Origin: Spongiihabitans sp963422685
GTDB taxonomy: Bacteria > Pseudomonadota > Gammaproteobacteria > Arenicellales > Poriferihabitantaceae
Direction of reading: 5' to 3'
Length of the DNA stretch: 64,000 nt
NCBI GenBank assembly: GCA_963422685.1
Contig: OY730442.1
Location: forward strand, 1,240,001 to 1,304,000
The translations under genes were made by a program, and so were the position numbers. The notes under the pieces were generated by a model, which made no database searches, was not told the DNA's origin, and was given only the letters and a program-made list of their open reading frames with translations. Positions 47,643 through 55,940 of this stretch are shown piece after piece. How positions within the stretch are numbered: the stretch's first letter is position 1; every line of letters starts with the position of its first letter.

Positions 47643-48842
47643 ATGAACCTTGAAAACAACTTGAAACGTTTAACCCCCTTCGCCTGTGCGACGCTTATTT
47701 TTGGGGGGGCACTTCTTTCGGTGCAAAGCGGCGCCAGTGGGGTTACCGACCCCGACCCGTGTGGTACTTCACCGGTAGCGATAAACGGTGCGGCTGGGGA
47801 TTCATCCTTTGCCGCTGGCTGCAGTGCCAAATCCAACGGGGAAAGAAATGTCGTGGTTGGTGAGGACGCAGCAGCGAATCGGCCGATAAATGAAAAAGTA
47901 GTGGAATATGAGATAACCGATATCGGAACAACAACACTACCGGGTAAACTAGCGGGTCTCAAAGTTAATGATAAAGTTTATGGCCGCACGGAGGTTAAAA
48001 ACGGCATCAAAGTAATAAATTACCACAGAAAGTCAGACCTGTCTGATACGCCTTTTACCTTAATCGATGTGAATGAGTTCTTGAGTCACCCGTTGCCAGG
48101 GCAAACAAGAAAGTTTGCTTTCGAGGGGACGGGGCAAATAATTCCACGTGAGGATCCGGTCAGTGAAGCCGTCGCCATTGGCGCCAAAGCGAAAGTCACC
48201 CAGAATGGGGGAGTGGCCATCGGGGCCGGAGCCGAAGTAAATGGAGAGAACAGCATCGCCATCGGTGCAGGCGCCAAGGCCGGGAAAGGGGCCACAGCGC
48301 TGGGTGCTGGCGCTAAAGTCACTGGCGACAATGGCATCGCCATCGGTGCAGGCGCCGAGGCCGGGGAAAATGAAATCGTAATCGGCAACGAGAGGCAAAA
48401 GAAGGTGACCATCGGCGGCTTTAATCTGGCGGATATCACCGACGACATCACCACCAACACCGGCAACATCACCACCAACACCGGCAACATCGCCACCAAC
48501 ACCGGCAACATCACCACTAACGCCGGCAACATCACCACTAACGCCGGCAACATCGCCACCAACGCCGGCAACATCGCCACCAACGCCGGCAACATCGCCA
48601 CCAACACCAGCAACATCAACGTCAACCGTTCCGGCATTGCGATGGCGATGGCGATGTCCAATCTGCCGACTGTCAAAGGCGACAACGGCGGCTGGGGAAT
48701 CGCTGGCGGCTCGTTTGACGGCGAGTCCGCGCTGGCGGTCGGGGCGAACTTCAACGTCGGAAACCAGGGTGTTGCCAAAATCAGCATCTCCAGTTCAAGC
48801 GGCGAAACCAGCTTCGGCCTGGGTTACGGCATGGGGTTTTAA
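47643..48842 (+). CDS. Trimeric autotransporter adhesin (YadA/Hia type), short
   Basis: A 399-aa surface protein. A signal peptide (about 1-32, ending near VQSGASG) precedes a head region with YadA-type repeats (SEAVAIGAKAKV, GGVAIGAGAEV, NSIAIGAGAKAG, NGIAIGAGAEAG at about 178-245). A stalk of heptads (TNTGNIT / TNAGNIA units, about 268-328) forms a trimeric coiled coil. The C-terminal YadA anchor (about 330-399, ending LGYGMGF with the terminal Phe) inserts in the outer membrane. The heptads are encoded by near-identical 21-bp tandem repeats, prone to length change. TTGGAG precedes ATG 47643, and a strong terminator follows. Confidence 0.9.
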   Translation: MNLENNLKRLTPFACATLIFGGALLSVQSGASGVTDPDPCGTSPVAINGAAGDSSFAAGCSAKSNGERNVVVGEDAAANRPINEKVVEYEITDIGTTTLPGKLAGLKVNDKVYGRTEVKNGIKVINYHRKSDLSDTPFTLIDVNEFLSHPLPGQTRKFAFEGTGQIIPREDPVSEAVAIGAKAKVTQNGGVAIGAGAEVNGENSIAIGAGAKAGKGATALGAGAKVTGDNGIAIGAGAEAGENEIVIGNERQKKVTIGGFNLADITDDITTNTGNITTNTGNIATNTGNITTNAGNITTNAGNIATNAGNIATNAGNIATNTSNINVNRSGIAMAMAMSNLPTVKGDNGGWGIAGGSFDGESALAVGANFNVGNQGVAKISISSSSGETSFGLGYGMGF

Positions 48843-48877
48843 GCTGTATTTTCTTTGATATGCCTCTGGCAATTGTC

Positions 48878-48910
48878 ATGGGGTCCGGGTAAAACCGGGC
48901 CCCATATTTT
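48878..48910 (+). terminator. Intrinsic terminator after the adhesin gene
   Basis: ATGGGGTCCGG and CCGGGCCCCAT pair around GTAAAA, followed by ATTTTATT. This GC-rich stem plus T-rich tail lies 36 bp after the adhesin stop. Confidence 0.8.
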
Positions 48911-49888
48911 ATTGCGGGGCCTGTTCATGCGGGCCGGACCGCTTCGCCGCCGGATGTTGACATATTGACATCCCGCCCCAGGGGTTGGTTTTACCCCTGG
49001 TTGTCTTCGTTGCGGTATCGCCGCTTACTTCTTTAATACCCTGACTACATCACCCCGAGGCTTTCGCGGATAACGAATCCTGCTTATCTTTCCGGTTGTC
49101 CTGGTTTGTCTCTATCGCTCCGGTTATCGGCATTCCGACCCGCACACAGGCGCTCAGGCCGACAATCCATTAACCCTGAATATGGCCTGGCCGAGCAATC
49201 GCGTTTGGTTCGCCTGGCCGGCAGGTTCGAAGCTCTCTGCAAACATCTGTGGGCCATGGCCGTCGGCGTCACGGTTGCGCTGGTGAAGCTGCTACCCCGG
49301 GTGCGCTGACGACAGCCCACCACCTTGAAGCCGACTCTTCCAGTTAGTGCACAAGTCGGTATCATCGACCAGTCGGAACGATTAGAAATCGGACTTAACG
49401 CAATGCAATTGGACAATATCGGATGGGCAGGAGACTACAATGCTGTGCGACTTCGATACCTGAACAAGGGTCTTCAGGTTTTTGCTTATAACGCCTCCGG
49501 CATGGACGCCATGGAGGGGTTCCAGAGTCCGCATATCATCGGCTCTCACCAATGAATTAGGATGCGAAGCAGGCGAAATGATTGAGATTGAAGGTTTGGC
49601 TATAATTCGTAAACCCACAGACGGAAAGTTCATAGGTTTTCTATCTGACAACTGGCAATGGTTGTGGACGGCTATTGTCCTTCCGTGGAAATTGCGGAAG
49701 CGTGGCAAGAAATAAGCAGACTGGTTGTTAGGCCCTGATGGGAAGCGTTTTAATCAAACACGAACCTGAATTCGACCTGGTTCGACCCACCTCCAGTGGA
49801 TACCTGCCGGTGAGTCAGGGAACGGCTATTTCAGTGGCTTATGTGCAACTGAAGCAGGGGATGTCGGATTACGCTGCGCTAATCCGAC
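48911..49888. other. About 1 kb without an assignable intact gene
   Basis: A hairpin CCAGGGGT...ACCCCTGG lies at 48971-48993. Short frames on both strands (for example 49106-49309 and 49325-49555 plus) carry no recognised motif. A frame at 49482-49715 ends with a hydrophobic WQWLWTAIVLPWKLRKRGKK tail, which could be the end of a decayed membrane protein. The stretch looks like degraded mobile-element or phage DNA. Confidence 0.4.
49863..49888. repeat. Palindromic repeat unit GTCGGATTA...TAATCCGAC
   Basis: GTCGGATTA (49863-49871) and TAATCCGAC (49880-49888) flank CGCTGCGC, forming a perfect 9-bp stem. I have seen this TCGGATTA-CGCTGCGC-TAATCCGA motif as a widespread intergenic repeat in many bacteria. 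Only one copy was noticed here, just beyond the stop of the DUF1353 gene. Confidence 0.6.
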
Positions 49889-50368
49889 CTACGATGTTTG
49901 CGCCGTTTCGTCTGCTGCCGGCTCGTCAGGAGCAGTATCGGGCAATTGGTGATAGAGTGGCGGGTTGTTCTTTCCGCTGTATGCGCTCCAGCCAAAGAAC
50001 CAGAGTGCTCCACAGATGAGTGTGCGCTTGATTCGGCCAACCCTGGCCCTCTCCATCGCTGCGTCCATCAGTTTGTCGGCAAGTTCTTTATCCTTCTTCC
50101 TGGCATCATGGTGCTTCAGGTCTTGCCACGCGATATAGAGGAAGTCATGAACAATTGCGGCTTCCAGATGCGGGCCAACGCGGCCTATTATTAATCGCGC
50201 CAAAGACGGAACCGAAACGAGGTCGGTCAGCATCCCCTTGGGCACGGTTAAGGAACGCGTTTCACCGTCTAGTTTAAAACTTACCGTATACGGCAGAGCA
50301 ACTATGTAGTCGGCGTCCTTTTTGCCACTGCGGTATTCAACAGCTTCTATGGACCGGTACAGCACCAA
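49889..50368 (-). CDS. DUF1353 family protein (phage/prophage-associated)
   Basis: A 159-aa protein with the DUF1353 pattern LTVPKGMLTDLVSVPSLARL, AAIVHDFLYIAWQDL and a helical ADKLMDAAMERARVGRI segment, followed by a hydrophobic GALWFFGWSAYSG. The family is common in phages and prophages and is of unknown function. Conserved Asp/His residues (TDLVSVP, HDFLY) suggest a metal site. It is an isolated cargo gene between degraded DNA and the HEPN/MNT pair. Confidence 0.7.
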   Translation of the reverse strand: MVLYRSIEAVEYRSGKKDADYIVALPYTVSFKLDGETRSLTVPKGMLTDLVSVPSLARLIIGRVGPHLEAAIVHDFLYIAWQDLKHHDARKKDKELADKLMDAAMERARVGRIKRTLICGALWFFGWSAYSGKNNPPLYHQLPDTAPDEPAADETAQTS

Positions 50369-50722
50369 TGGGGATTTATACTCAAAGTCTGTTATTTCTT
50401 CCCAGCCAAGTGTTTCGGATAAGGATTATCGAATTTTGGGACATAGTGATCGTGCCCAATGTTGTTGACCTCGAAAAAGAAAAGCCCGATAAAGCGGCTG
50501 GCGAAGCAGGCTGAAACACTGTCGAATAGCCGGAGTCAATGAGGGAGTCGTAGAGGGCTGGTCTGCGGGATTAAACACTGGCCGGCAACAAGACAGATTC
50601 TCAAAAAGCCACCGGCCATCCTGAATGCGTGCCGTTTGACATTATGCGCTTTGCCAACTCTCGTCCGCAGTGCATAATCAGCCAGATGATGCGGGCATGT
50701 TCTGAAAACAGGAGGCAAAGCC
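50369..50722. other. Spacer of 354 bp with the HEPN ribosome-binding site at its end
   Basis: No gene is recognised. A perfect AGGAGG at 50710-50715 precedes ATG 50723 by 7 bp and fixes the HEPN start. Confidence 0.5.
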
Positions 50723-51142
50723 ATGAGTGATAATGTCCCTCACTGGAAATACCGTTTCGCTAACTATAAGCACGCTTTCGTGCTGTTGCGGGAAGCGATA
50801 GAGGCCATGGACGAAACCGCAATGAGCCAACTGGAAAAAGAAGGGATCATTCAGCGATTTGAATACACCATGGAACTCGCGTGGAAGGTGATGAAAGACT
50901 ATCTGGAAAACGAGGGCGTCACCCTGGCGCAGGTGACGCCGAGAGCCGTCATCCGCGCAGCTTTTGAAACCCGACTGATACGCAACGGCCAGGACTGGAT
51001 GGCTGGATGTGCGCAACAAGATGTCACACACCTACGATTTCGCGCAATTTGAAAAGGTCATTGAGCAGATACGCCAGCGCTATCTGACCGCAATGGACGA
51101 ACTCCATATATTTCTTTTGCAGGAAACCCTGAAAGATGACTG
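50723..51142 (+). pseudogene. HEPN-domain protein (HI0074-like nucleotidyltransferase-binding), frameshifted
   Basis: The first frame (50723-51052) encodes a HEPN-type helical protein (MSDNVPHWKYRFANYKHAFV, then RFEYTMELAWKVMKDYLENE and AVIRAAFETRLIRNGQDWM). Around 51003 the frame is lost. The normal continuation LDVRNKMSHTYDFAQFEKVI and EQIRQRYLTAMDELHIFLL lies in the next frame and ends at TGA 51140-51142. The RNxxxH motif of HEPN ribonucleases (RNKMSH) is thus separated from its N-terminus. The MNT gene starts at 51136, overlapping that stop, so they form a toxin-antitoxin-like pair whose toxin side is probably dead. Confidence 0.8.
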
Positions 51143-51456
51143 AGCATGGCCTCACCCGGCGGCAGATGGCAACCATCCGACGCATTCTGGCATCCAGCAC
51201 AGCGCGGATCACGCAGGTTGATCTGTTCGGTTCCCGGGCAACAGGAAGCCACCGCGCCAATTCCGATGTGGACCTGATCATTCACGGCGATCTGACCGAG
51301 GCCGCCATCGACCGCCTGTGGACGCGCTTTCATGAAAGCAGCCTGCCCTTTTCCGTGGATGTAAAAAGCTATGAACTGACCACTTATCCGCCACTGAAAA
51401 GGCATATGGATGCAGTCCGCAAACCCCTGTTCACCCGGCGCGAACTACAGGAATGA
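51136..51456 (+). CDS. MNT-type minimal nucleotidyltransferase (antitoxin-like)
   Basis: A 106-aa DNA polymerase beta-like nucleotidyltransferase. The GSRATGSHRANSDVDLIIHG motif (about residues 33-52) contains the GS and DxD metal/nucleotide residues. In HEPN/MNT modules such proteins modify or neutralise the HEPN RNase, for example by AMPylation. Its ATG overlaps the restored end of the HEPN gene by a few bases. It is intact although the partner is frameshifted, a state expected if the toxin decayed first. Confidence 0.87.
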   Translation: MTEHGLTRRQMATIRRILASSTARITQVDLFGSRATGSHRANSDVDLIIHGDLTEAAIDRLWTRFHESSLPFSVDVKSYELTTYPPLKRHMDAVRKPLFTRRELQE

Positions 51457-52055
51457 GCAGAAGAACAACAAGGCGGCGCGTCTCGATCCCTAATCCTGGC
51501 ATTTGCTGGCGCCGCTGACCACCGGGGAGCGATGCTTTGTTCACGTATCGAATACCCGGGCCACCATGGAGGAAGTATTGGAATTTGAAGCGGGAGGCAA
51601 ACCAGAGTCGTCGCGGCGGCGCAGGCGATATTAACCAAGTGCTCAGTTACCGCATCGCTATGCGCCATGCCGAAGATCTGACTGAAGAACCTGCCGCGCG
51701 CGGCGCATACCTGAACTTGTTCGTTTATTTCCAATGATCAAATTTTAAATATGATGAAAAAACATTTTTAAATTTGGCGATTCGTCCACAAGTTCTTTTA
51801 GAAAATCAGATTCTTCTTCACACGTTTGACCCCTTATCTTCGCCAATTTCCTCATAGGACACTATTTTGCGGCCAGGTGTTTGGCCTTGTGCTGCGGGAT
51901 GTGGGCAGACCCCCGTGTCTGCCCCTACGGGTATCACATGTAAGGGACGAATCTGTGTGTCCGCCCGGTTTTGTATATTTGCCGGTTCGCCTGGCTGTAT
52001 TAAAAATCCCGGGATTTTTCCGCATCGCGATAGAGTATCTTCGCCAGTTCCTGGT
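51457..52055. other. Gene-poor spacer of 599 bp containing the second ~70-bp repeat
   Basis: No convincing gene. A 66-codon frame at 51537 lacks family features. The inverted copy of the 46960 repeat lies at 51896-51965 and marks the right edge of the accessory block. Confidence 0.5.
51896..51965 (-). repeat. Dispersed ~70-bp repeat, copy 2 (opposite orientation to 46960-47027)
   Basis: Its reverse complement reads GATACCCGTAGGGGCAGACA in the core, matching copy 1 apart from a few substitutions and a flipped central palindrome. Possibly a non-autonomous mobile repeat, or recombination edges of the block between them. Confidence 0.75.
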
Positions 52056-52883
52056 TCACCATGGTGCGCCGGGCGGCGTTTTCCGGCGCGGCGTCGGTTC
52101 GCGGCGGGTGAGCAGGGTGTGGAAATTATAATGGTCTTCGCCTCTGGCTAAAATTGCGTAGCTGTCGCCCCGGGTCTGGCGCACATGCGGGGCGATACAG
52201 GATTGCAGCGCGACGCCGATTCGCCGCTGCTGACTGCTGTTCGGTTTTGAGCCGTGAATAATGCGCGGATGATGGCAGGAGGCCTGACCGGGCCGCAGCA
52301 CCAGATCCACCGCCCGGGTTTCATCCACTTCCACCGTCTGCCCGCGAGTCAGAATGTTGTGTTGTGCGAACGTGTCGCGGTGTTGTCGGAGCGGCGCATG
52401 ATGGCTTGCGGGAATCACACGCAGACAGCCACTTTTCGGGTTGCTGGGGCTGAGCGCCAGCCACGGCGTAACAAAATCATGGGGTTCCAGGCCCATGTAG
52501 GCGGCATCCTGATGCCAGCTTACATGGGCTTCGGTTTCAGGTTCCTTGATGAACAATACCGAACCCCACAGCAAAATATTCGGCCCGATCAGGTCTTCGA
52601 CGATGTCGAGGATGGTGCGATTGAATGCAATTTCGTCCATGCAGCGAAATACCAGATGGGCGTTATTGCGGTTGCGCCCGGCCAGAGCGCCGGGGAATTT
52701 CCGTTCTACCTGCTCAAGCCGCCCGGCCAGGACAAGGGCTTCATCCTCGGACATGACGTCAATCGGAGCGCAATACCCGCATTCATGGTATTGATGGATT
52801 TGCGCCCGGGCAAGATGTTTAGTGTTTTTCAAAGTCCGAGTGTGGTCAAATAATCCGCCGATTGCTATTATCCACCGGATCAA
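52056..52883 (-). CDS. Phytanoyl-CoA dioxygenase (PhyH) family protein
   Basis: An Fe(II)/2-oxoglutarate-dependent oxygenase of 275 aa. The iron facial triad is visible as His and Asp in SWHQDAAYMGL and the distal His in HHPRIIHGSKPN; the 2-oxoglutarate-binding Arg follows in QRRIGVALQ. The N-terminal QIHQYHECGYCAPIDVMS is the usual family opening, so the real start may be slightly downstream of ATG 52883. Bacterial PhyH proteins hydroxylate diverse small molecules, including quaternary amines and sulfonates; the substrate is unknown. It diverges from glpE. Confidence 0.85.
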   Translation of the reverse strand: MIRWIIAIGGLFDHTRTLKNTKHLARAQIHQYHECGYCAPIDVMSEDEALVLAGRLEQVERKFPGALAGRNRNNAHLVFRCMDEIAFNRTILDIVEDLIGPNILLWGSVLFIKEPETEAHVSWHQDAAYMGLEPHDFVTPWLALSPSNPKSGCLRVIPASHHAPLRQHRDTFAQHNILTRGQTVEVDETRAVDLVLRPGQASCHHPRIIHGSKPNSSQQRRIGVALQSCIAPHVRQTRGDSYAILARGEDHYNFHTLLTRREPTPRRKTPPGAPW

Positions 52884-52935
52884 CCCCTGATTGGAATGCG
52901 CGGTTTGGCCGGCCTTTATTTTTGTTTAATGATAA

Positions 52936-53268
52936 ATGACATACGAAACGATAAATATTGAGCAGGCAAAGTGCCTGATTGCAAACCATAATGCCACGGT
53001 TATTGATATTCGTGACCGGACTTCGTTTGACGCTGGGCATATCGAAAATGCATGCCATGTCAGCAACGAAAATGTAGACGTTTTTATCGCGCGCACAGAC
53101 CATCAGAAACCCTTGATAGTGTGTTGTTATCACGGCAATATGAGCAAAAGTGCAGCAGATTATTTTAATCGCCGGGGTTTTGGCCAAACCTGTAGCCTGG
53201 ATGGCGGGTACCGCGCATGGTCAATCGCAAATGCCGCTAACGATAACCGTAAAATCCCATGTACCTGA
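52936..53268 (+). CDS. glpE: GlpE-type single-domain rhodanese
   Basis: A thiosulfate:cyanide sulfurtransferase-type protein of 110 aa. The active-site loop reads CCYHGNMSKSAADYF (catalytic Cys at about residue 65), very close to GlpE's CYHGNSS loop. VIDIRDRTSFDAGHIENACH and SLDGGYRAW complete the rhodanese fold. It is cytoplasmic, without a signal. Its end overlaps the start of the MscS-like gene by ten bases. The glp context of E. coli is absent. Confidence 0.88.
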   Translation: MTYETINIEQAKCLIANHNATVIDIRDRTSFDAGHIENACHVSNENVDVFIARTDHQKPLIVCCYHGNMSKSAADYFNRRGFGQTCSLDGGYRAWSIANAANDNRKIPCT

Positions 53269-54371
53269 GTGACGGAATCAGTGATTTACTCACTGGCATG
53301 CCCACCGCGATGAATGTGTTGTTGGTTGCCGGCATTACTCTGGCCTTGAGCCTGTTCGCCCTGCTGATGGTTTCCAGCATGAAGCGCTACGCCGACAAAA
53401 CCACTATGCCCTGGGACAATATACTGGCCCAGTCGGTCGGCGCGCCGCTGCAATGGCTGATCTGGATAGTGGGAATCAGTCTGGCATTCAACGCCGCGCA
53501 GTGGCGCACCCAGGCGATGATCATGGAAATGGCCGGTTTGGTGCGGGATTTGGGCGTGATTGTGGTCACCGCCTGGTTTTTGATTCGTTTTATCAGGCAG
53601 GCCCAAAGCCATATCGTCGCCAGCCGGCTCCAATCCGGGAAGCCAGTCGATCAGGCGACTGTGGATGCGGCGGGAAAGATATCGTGTCTGACGGTATTTG
53701 TCATCGCCGTGCTGGTGGCGATGCAGACTCTTGGTTTCAGCGTCGCCGGCGTGCTTACGTTTGGCGGGGTCGGCGGGATTGCGGTGGGCTTCGCGGCCAA
53801 GGACCTGCTTTCCAATTTTTTCGGCGGGCTGTTCATCTATCTTGACCGGCCATTTTCCGTGGGCGACTGGGTGCGCTCTCCAGACCGGGAAATTGAGGGC
53901 ACGGTTGAGCGCATCGGCTGGCGTGTGACCCGAATCCGCAAATTCGACAGTCGGCCGCTGTATGTTCCCAATTCCGCATTCTCCACCATATCGGTCGAAA
54001 ACCCTTCGCGCATGACCAATCGCCGAATCAATGAAACCATCGGGATTCGTTATGATGACGCCAGCGCCATGGAAGGGATTGTGATTCAGGTGACCGCTTA
54101 TTTGAAATCCCATGATGCGATTGATCAGGAACAGACCTTGATGGTCAACTTCAAGTCGTTCGCGCCATCGTCGCTGGATTTTTCTATTTATTGTTTTACC
54201 AGAACCCGGTCCGTCATGGAGTTTAACCGGATAAAACAGGAAATCCTGCTCCAAGTGCTGAAAATTATTGCGGACAATCATGCCGAATGTGCATTCCCGA
54301 CCACCACCGTGCACCTGCAAGGGAATATTCCCCGGCCGGAACAGATTTTTCCACAGCAGTCGTCCCGATAG
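53259..54371 (+). CDS. MscS-family mechanosensitive ion channel
   Basis: A 370-aa inner-membrane channel that would release solutes on hypo-osmotic shock. About four to five transmembrane helices lie in the first 180 residues. The pore helix and beta-domain entry read FGGVGGIAVGFAAKDLLSN, then FFGGLFIYLDRPFSVGDWV, the most conserved part of the family. The cytoplasmic domain follows to about 350. Length suggests a YnaI/YbdG-like rather than minimal MscS. The start overlaps glpE; its tail overlaps the frame of the following TSUP gene. Confidence 0.9.
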   Translation: MYLSDGISDLLTGMPTAMNVLLVAGITLALSLFALLMVSSMKRYADKTTMPWDNILAQSVGAPLQWLIWIVGISLAFNAAQWRTQAMIMEMAGLVRDLGVIVVTAWFLIRFIRQAQSHIVASRLQSGKPVDQATVDAAGKISCLTVFVIAVLVAMQTLGFSVAGVLTFGGVGGIAVGFAAKDLLSNFFGGLFIYLDRPFSVGDWVRSPDREIEGTVERIGWRVTRIRKFDSRPLYVPNSAFSTISVENPSRMTNRRINETIGIRYDDASAMEGIVIQVTAYLKSHDAIDQEQTLMVNFKSFAPSSLDFSIYCFTRTRSVMEFNRIKQEILLQVLKIIADNHAECAFPTTTVHLQGNIPRPEQIFPQQSSR

Positions 54372-55132
54372 AAGCCTTCCTGCAATCTGATGTGCTTGCG
54401 CTGCTGGCCGGGGTTGCCCTGGTGGCCGGGTTTCTCGATGCCCTGGCGGGTGGCGGCGGCTTGCTGGTAATCCCCGCTTTATTGCTGGCCCAGGTGCCGC
54501 CGGTGCAGGCCATCGCCACCAACAAATTACAGGGCAGTTTCGGTACGTTGACTGCGGCGGTTACCATGATAAAACGCAAAATGGTCAATACAACTGACAT
54601 CAGGAAGCCCTTTTTCACGGCGTTAATCGGAGCAATTGCGGGCGCGGCGGCGATTCAGTTTATCCACCCGGGCATGGTAAATATCACTATTCCCCTGGCA
54701 CTCCTAACCATCGCATTGTATTTTTTATGGGCGCCAGACCCGGGGGATTCTGACCGGCCCGGGAAGATGAAAACTACTGTTTATGATCATGCGGTGATTC
54801 CCGGCATCGGTTTTTATGACGGGGCTTTTGGCCCTGGCGCCGGCTCGCTCTATTGCCTGAGCGCCGTGGCGTTAGCGGGAAACAACCTGGTAATCACTAC
54901 GGCACACGCCAAGGTGCTTAACTTTGCCAGCAATATCGCCGCTCTCGGGGTGTTTGTGGCTGGCGGCAAAGTGATGTGGTGGGTGGGCGGGGTGATGATT
55001 GCCGGAACCATGATCGGTGCATATCTCGGGTCGCTGGTCATCGTTCATGGCGGGGTTAAAATTATCCGGTTCCTGATCGTGGTGATGTCATTGTCCATGC
55101 TGCTGATTCACATTTGGAAAAACTATTTCTGA
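54287..55132 (+). CDS. TSUP (TauE/SafE) family permease
   Basis: A sulfite-exporter-type membrane protein of up to 281 aa, with about eight hydrophobic segments. Family signatures are GFLDALAGGGGLLVIPALLL and TNKLQGSFGTLTAA near the N-terminus, and YDGAFGPGAGSLYCLSAVAL in the second half. The true start is probably inside the frame (near 54350-54392), because the first ~25 residues are hydrophilic and overlap the MscS gene. TSUP proteins move sulfite, sulfoacetate or other organic anions. Together with possible sulfonate enzymes elsewhere, a sulfur role is conceivable but unproven. Confidence 0.83.
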   Translation: MCIPDHHRAPAREYSPAGTDFSTAVVPIEAFLQSDVLALLAGVALVAGFLDALAGGGGLLVIPALLLAQVPPVQAIATNKLQGSFGTLTAAVTMIKRKMVNTTDIRKPFFTALIGAIAGAAAIQFIHPGMVNITIPLALLTIALYFLWAPDPGDSDRPGKMKTTVYDHAVIPGIGFYDGAFGPGAGSLYCLSAVALAGNNLVITTAHAKVLNFASNIAALGVFVAGGKVMWWVGGVMIAGTMIGAYLGSLVIVHGGVKIIRFLIVVMSLSMLLIHIWKNYF

Positions 55133-55893
55133 CCGGGCCGACAACCTGGCTGTTGCAGCAAAAAAGTTTTAACCGGCGGGATGATCCGCTGCGGCGCTTC
55201 AACCAGAATCGAATGCTTCAATCCAGCAACAATAACCAGGGTTGAATTTGCCAGTTGCCGGTCAATAAACCGGTTCAGACGCGGGTTACAGCCGCCATCC
55301 AGTGCGCCGGTCAAAACCAGGCACGGGCAGGTTATCTCGTTCAGCCATGGCGCCATTTCCGTAGTAGCATAGAGATCAAACACGCTCAGGAATACGTCCC
55401 CCGGGGTATCCGCCACCTGCCGGATTCGCATTTCGACCAGGTCCGGGCGTCGGCTAATGAAATCGTCGGTGTACCAGCGTTCCACCAGGGTTGTGATGAT
55501 CGGCATTATGCCTTTTTCTTGCATCGCGTCGCCCACCGCTTTGAGCTTCTCGCGGTCCGCTTCGGTTCTGCCGGCGGCGGTGCTGAGCAGCCCCAGGCTG
55601 AGTATTCGGTGCGGGTATGCCCGGGCGTAGGCGGGGCCAATCACGTGGATCTGTTCGTGCCCAAGTCGGCCGCGCAGGGCTTCCAGGTCGGCCACCATCT
55701 GCTCCAGCGTATACGGCGTGGTCGCAACCGGACTATCGCCATGCCCGCGCAGGTCGTAGCTTATACAGGTGAAATGCGCTTTCAGTTCATGCTCCATCGC
55801 GTCCCAGGTGGTTTTTCTGGAGCCAATGCCGTGGATCATATAGACAGGCGGGCCGTTTCCGGCTATTTGATAGCTAACGTCGATCGCAGTCAT
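55123..55893 (-). CDS. Alpha/beta hydrolase lacking the nucleophile elbow
   Basis: A 256-aa alpha/beta-fold protein with the oxyanion HG motif (YMIHGIGSRKTTWDAM), RGHGDSPVATTPYTLEQM, an acid position in LTGALDGGCNP and the catalytic His in GLKHSILVEAP. Where relatives have GHSLGG(M/A)xG, this one reads HVIGPAYARAYPHRI (residues 83-97). About eight residues, including the nucleophile serine, are missing in frame. Compare the intact paralogue at 60205, AIVGFSLGGMINRRFALDHP. The rest of the fold is preserved and the frame is open, so it is either a recent loss of function or a non-catalytic protein. It overlaps the end of the TSUP gene. Confidence 0.8.
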   Translation of the reverse strand: MTAIDVSYQIAGNGPPVYMIHGIGSRKTTWDAMEHELKAHFTCISYDLRGHGDSPVATTPYTLEQMVADLEALRGRLGHEQIHVIGPAYARAYPHRILSLGLLSTAAGRTEADREKLKAVGDAMQEKGIMPIITTLVERWYTDDFISRRPDLVEMRIRQVADTPGDVFLSVFDLYATTEMAPWLNEITCPCLVLTGALDGGCNPRLNRFIDRQLANSTLVIVAGLKHSILVEAPQRIIPPVKTFLLQQPGCRPGQK

Positions 55894-55940
55894 GGTGGAT
55901 ATGGTGATTTACTCGCGGTTATTGTTCCCGGTCCGATGCG

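Noticed and set aside
48450..48630. Short tandem repeats that could suggest a CRISPR or iteron array
   Set aside because: The 21-bp units encode coiled-coil heptads in frame within the adhesin gene; there are no spacers.
48960..49310. Possible IS200/IS605 tnpB 3' end with hairpin
   Set aside because: The hairpin is real, but no zinc-finger or catalytic TnpB motif can be read in any frame.
49520..49553. tRNA-like 3' end (GGGTTC...CTCACCA)
   Set aside because: No acceptor partner, D arm or anticodon arm can be folded; probably chance.
53286..54320. 344-codon minus-strand frame opposite the MscS gene
   Set aside because: Antisense to a clear MscS channel; His/Gln/Arg-rich with no recognisable domain.
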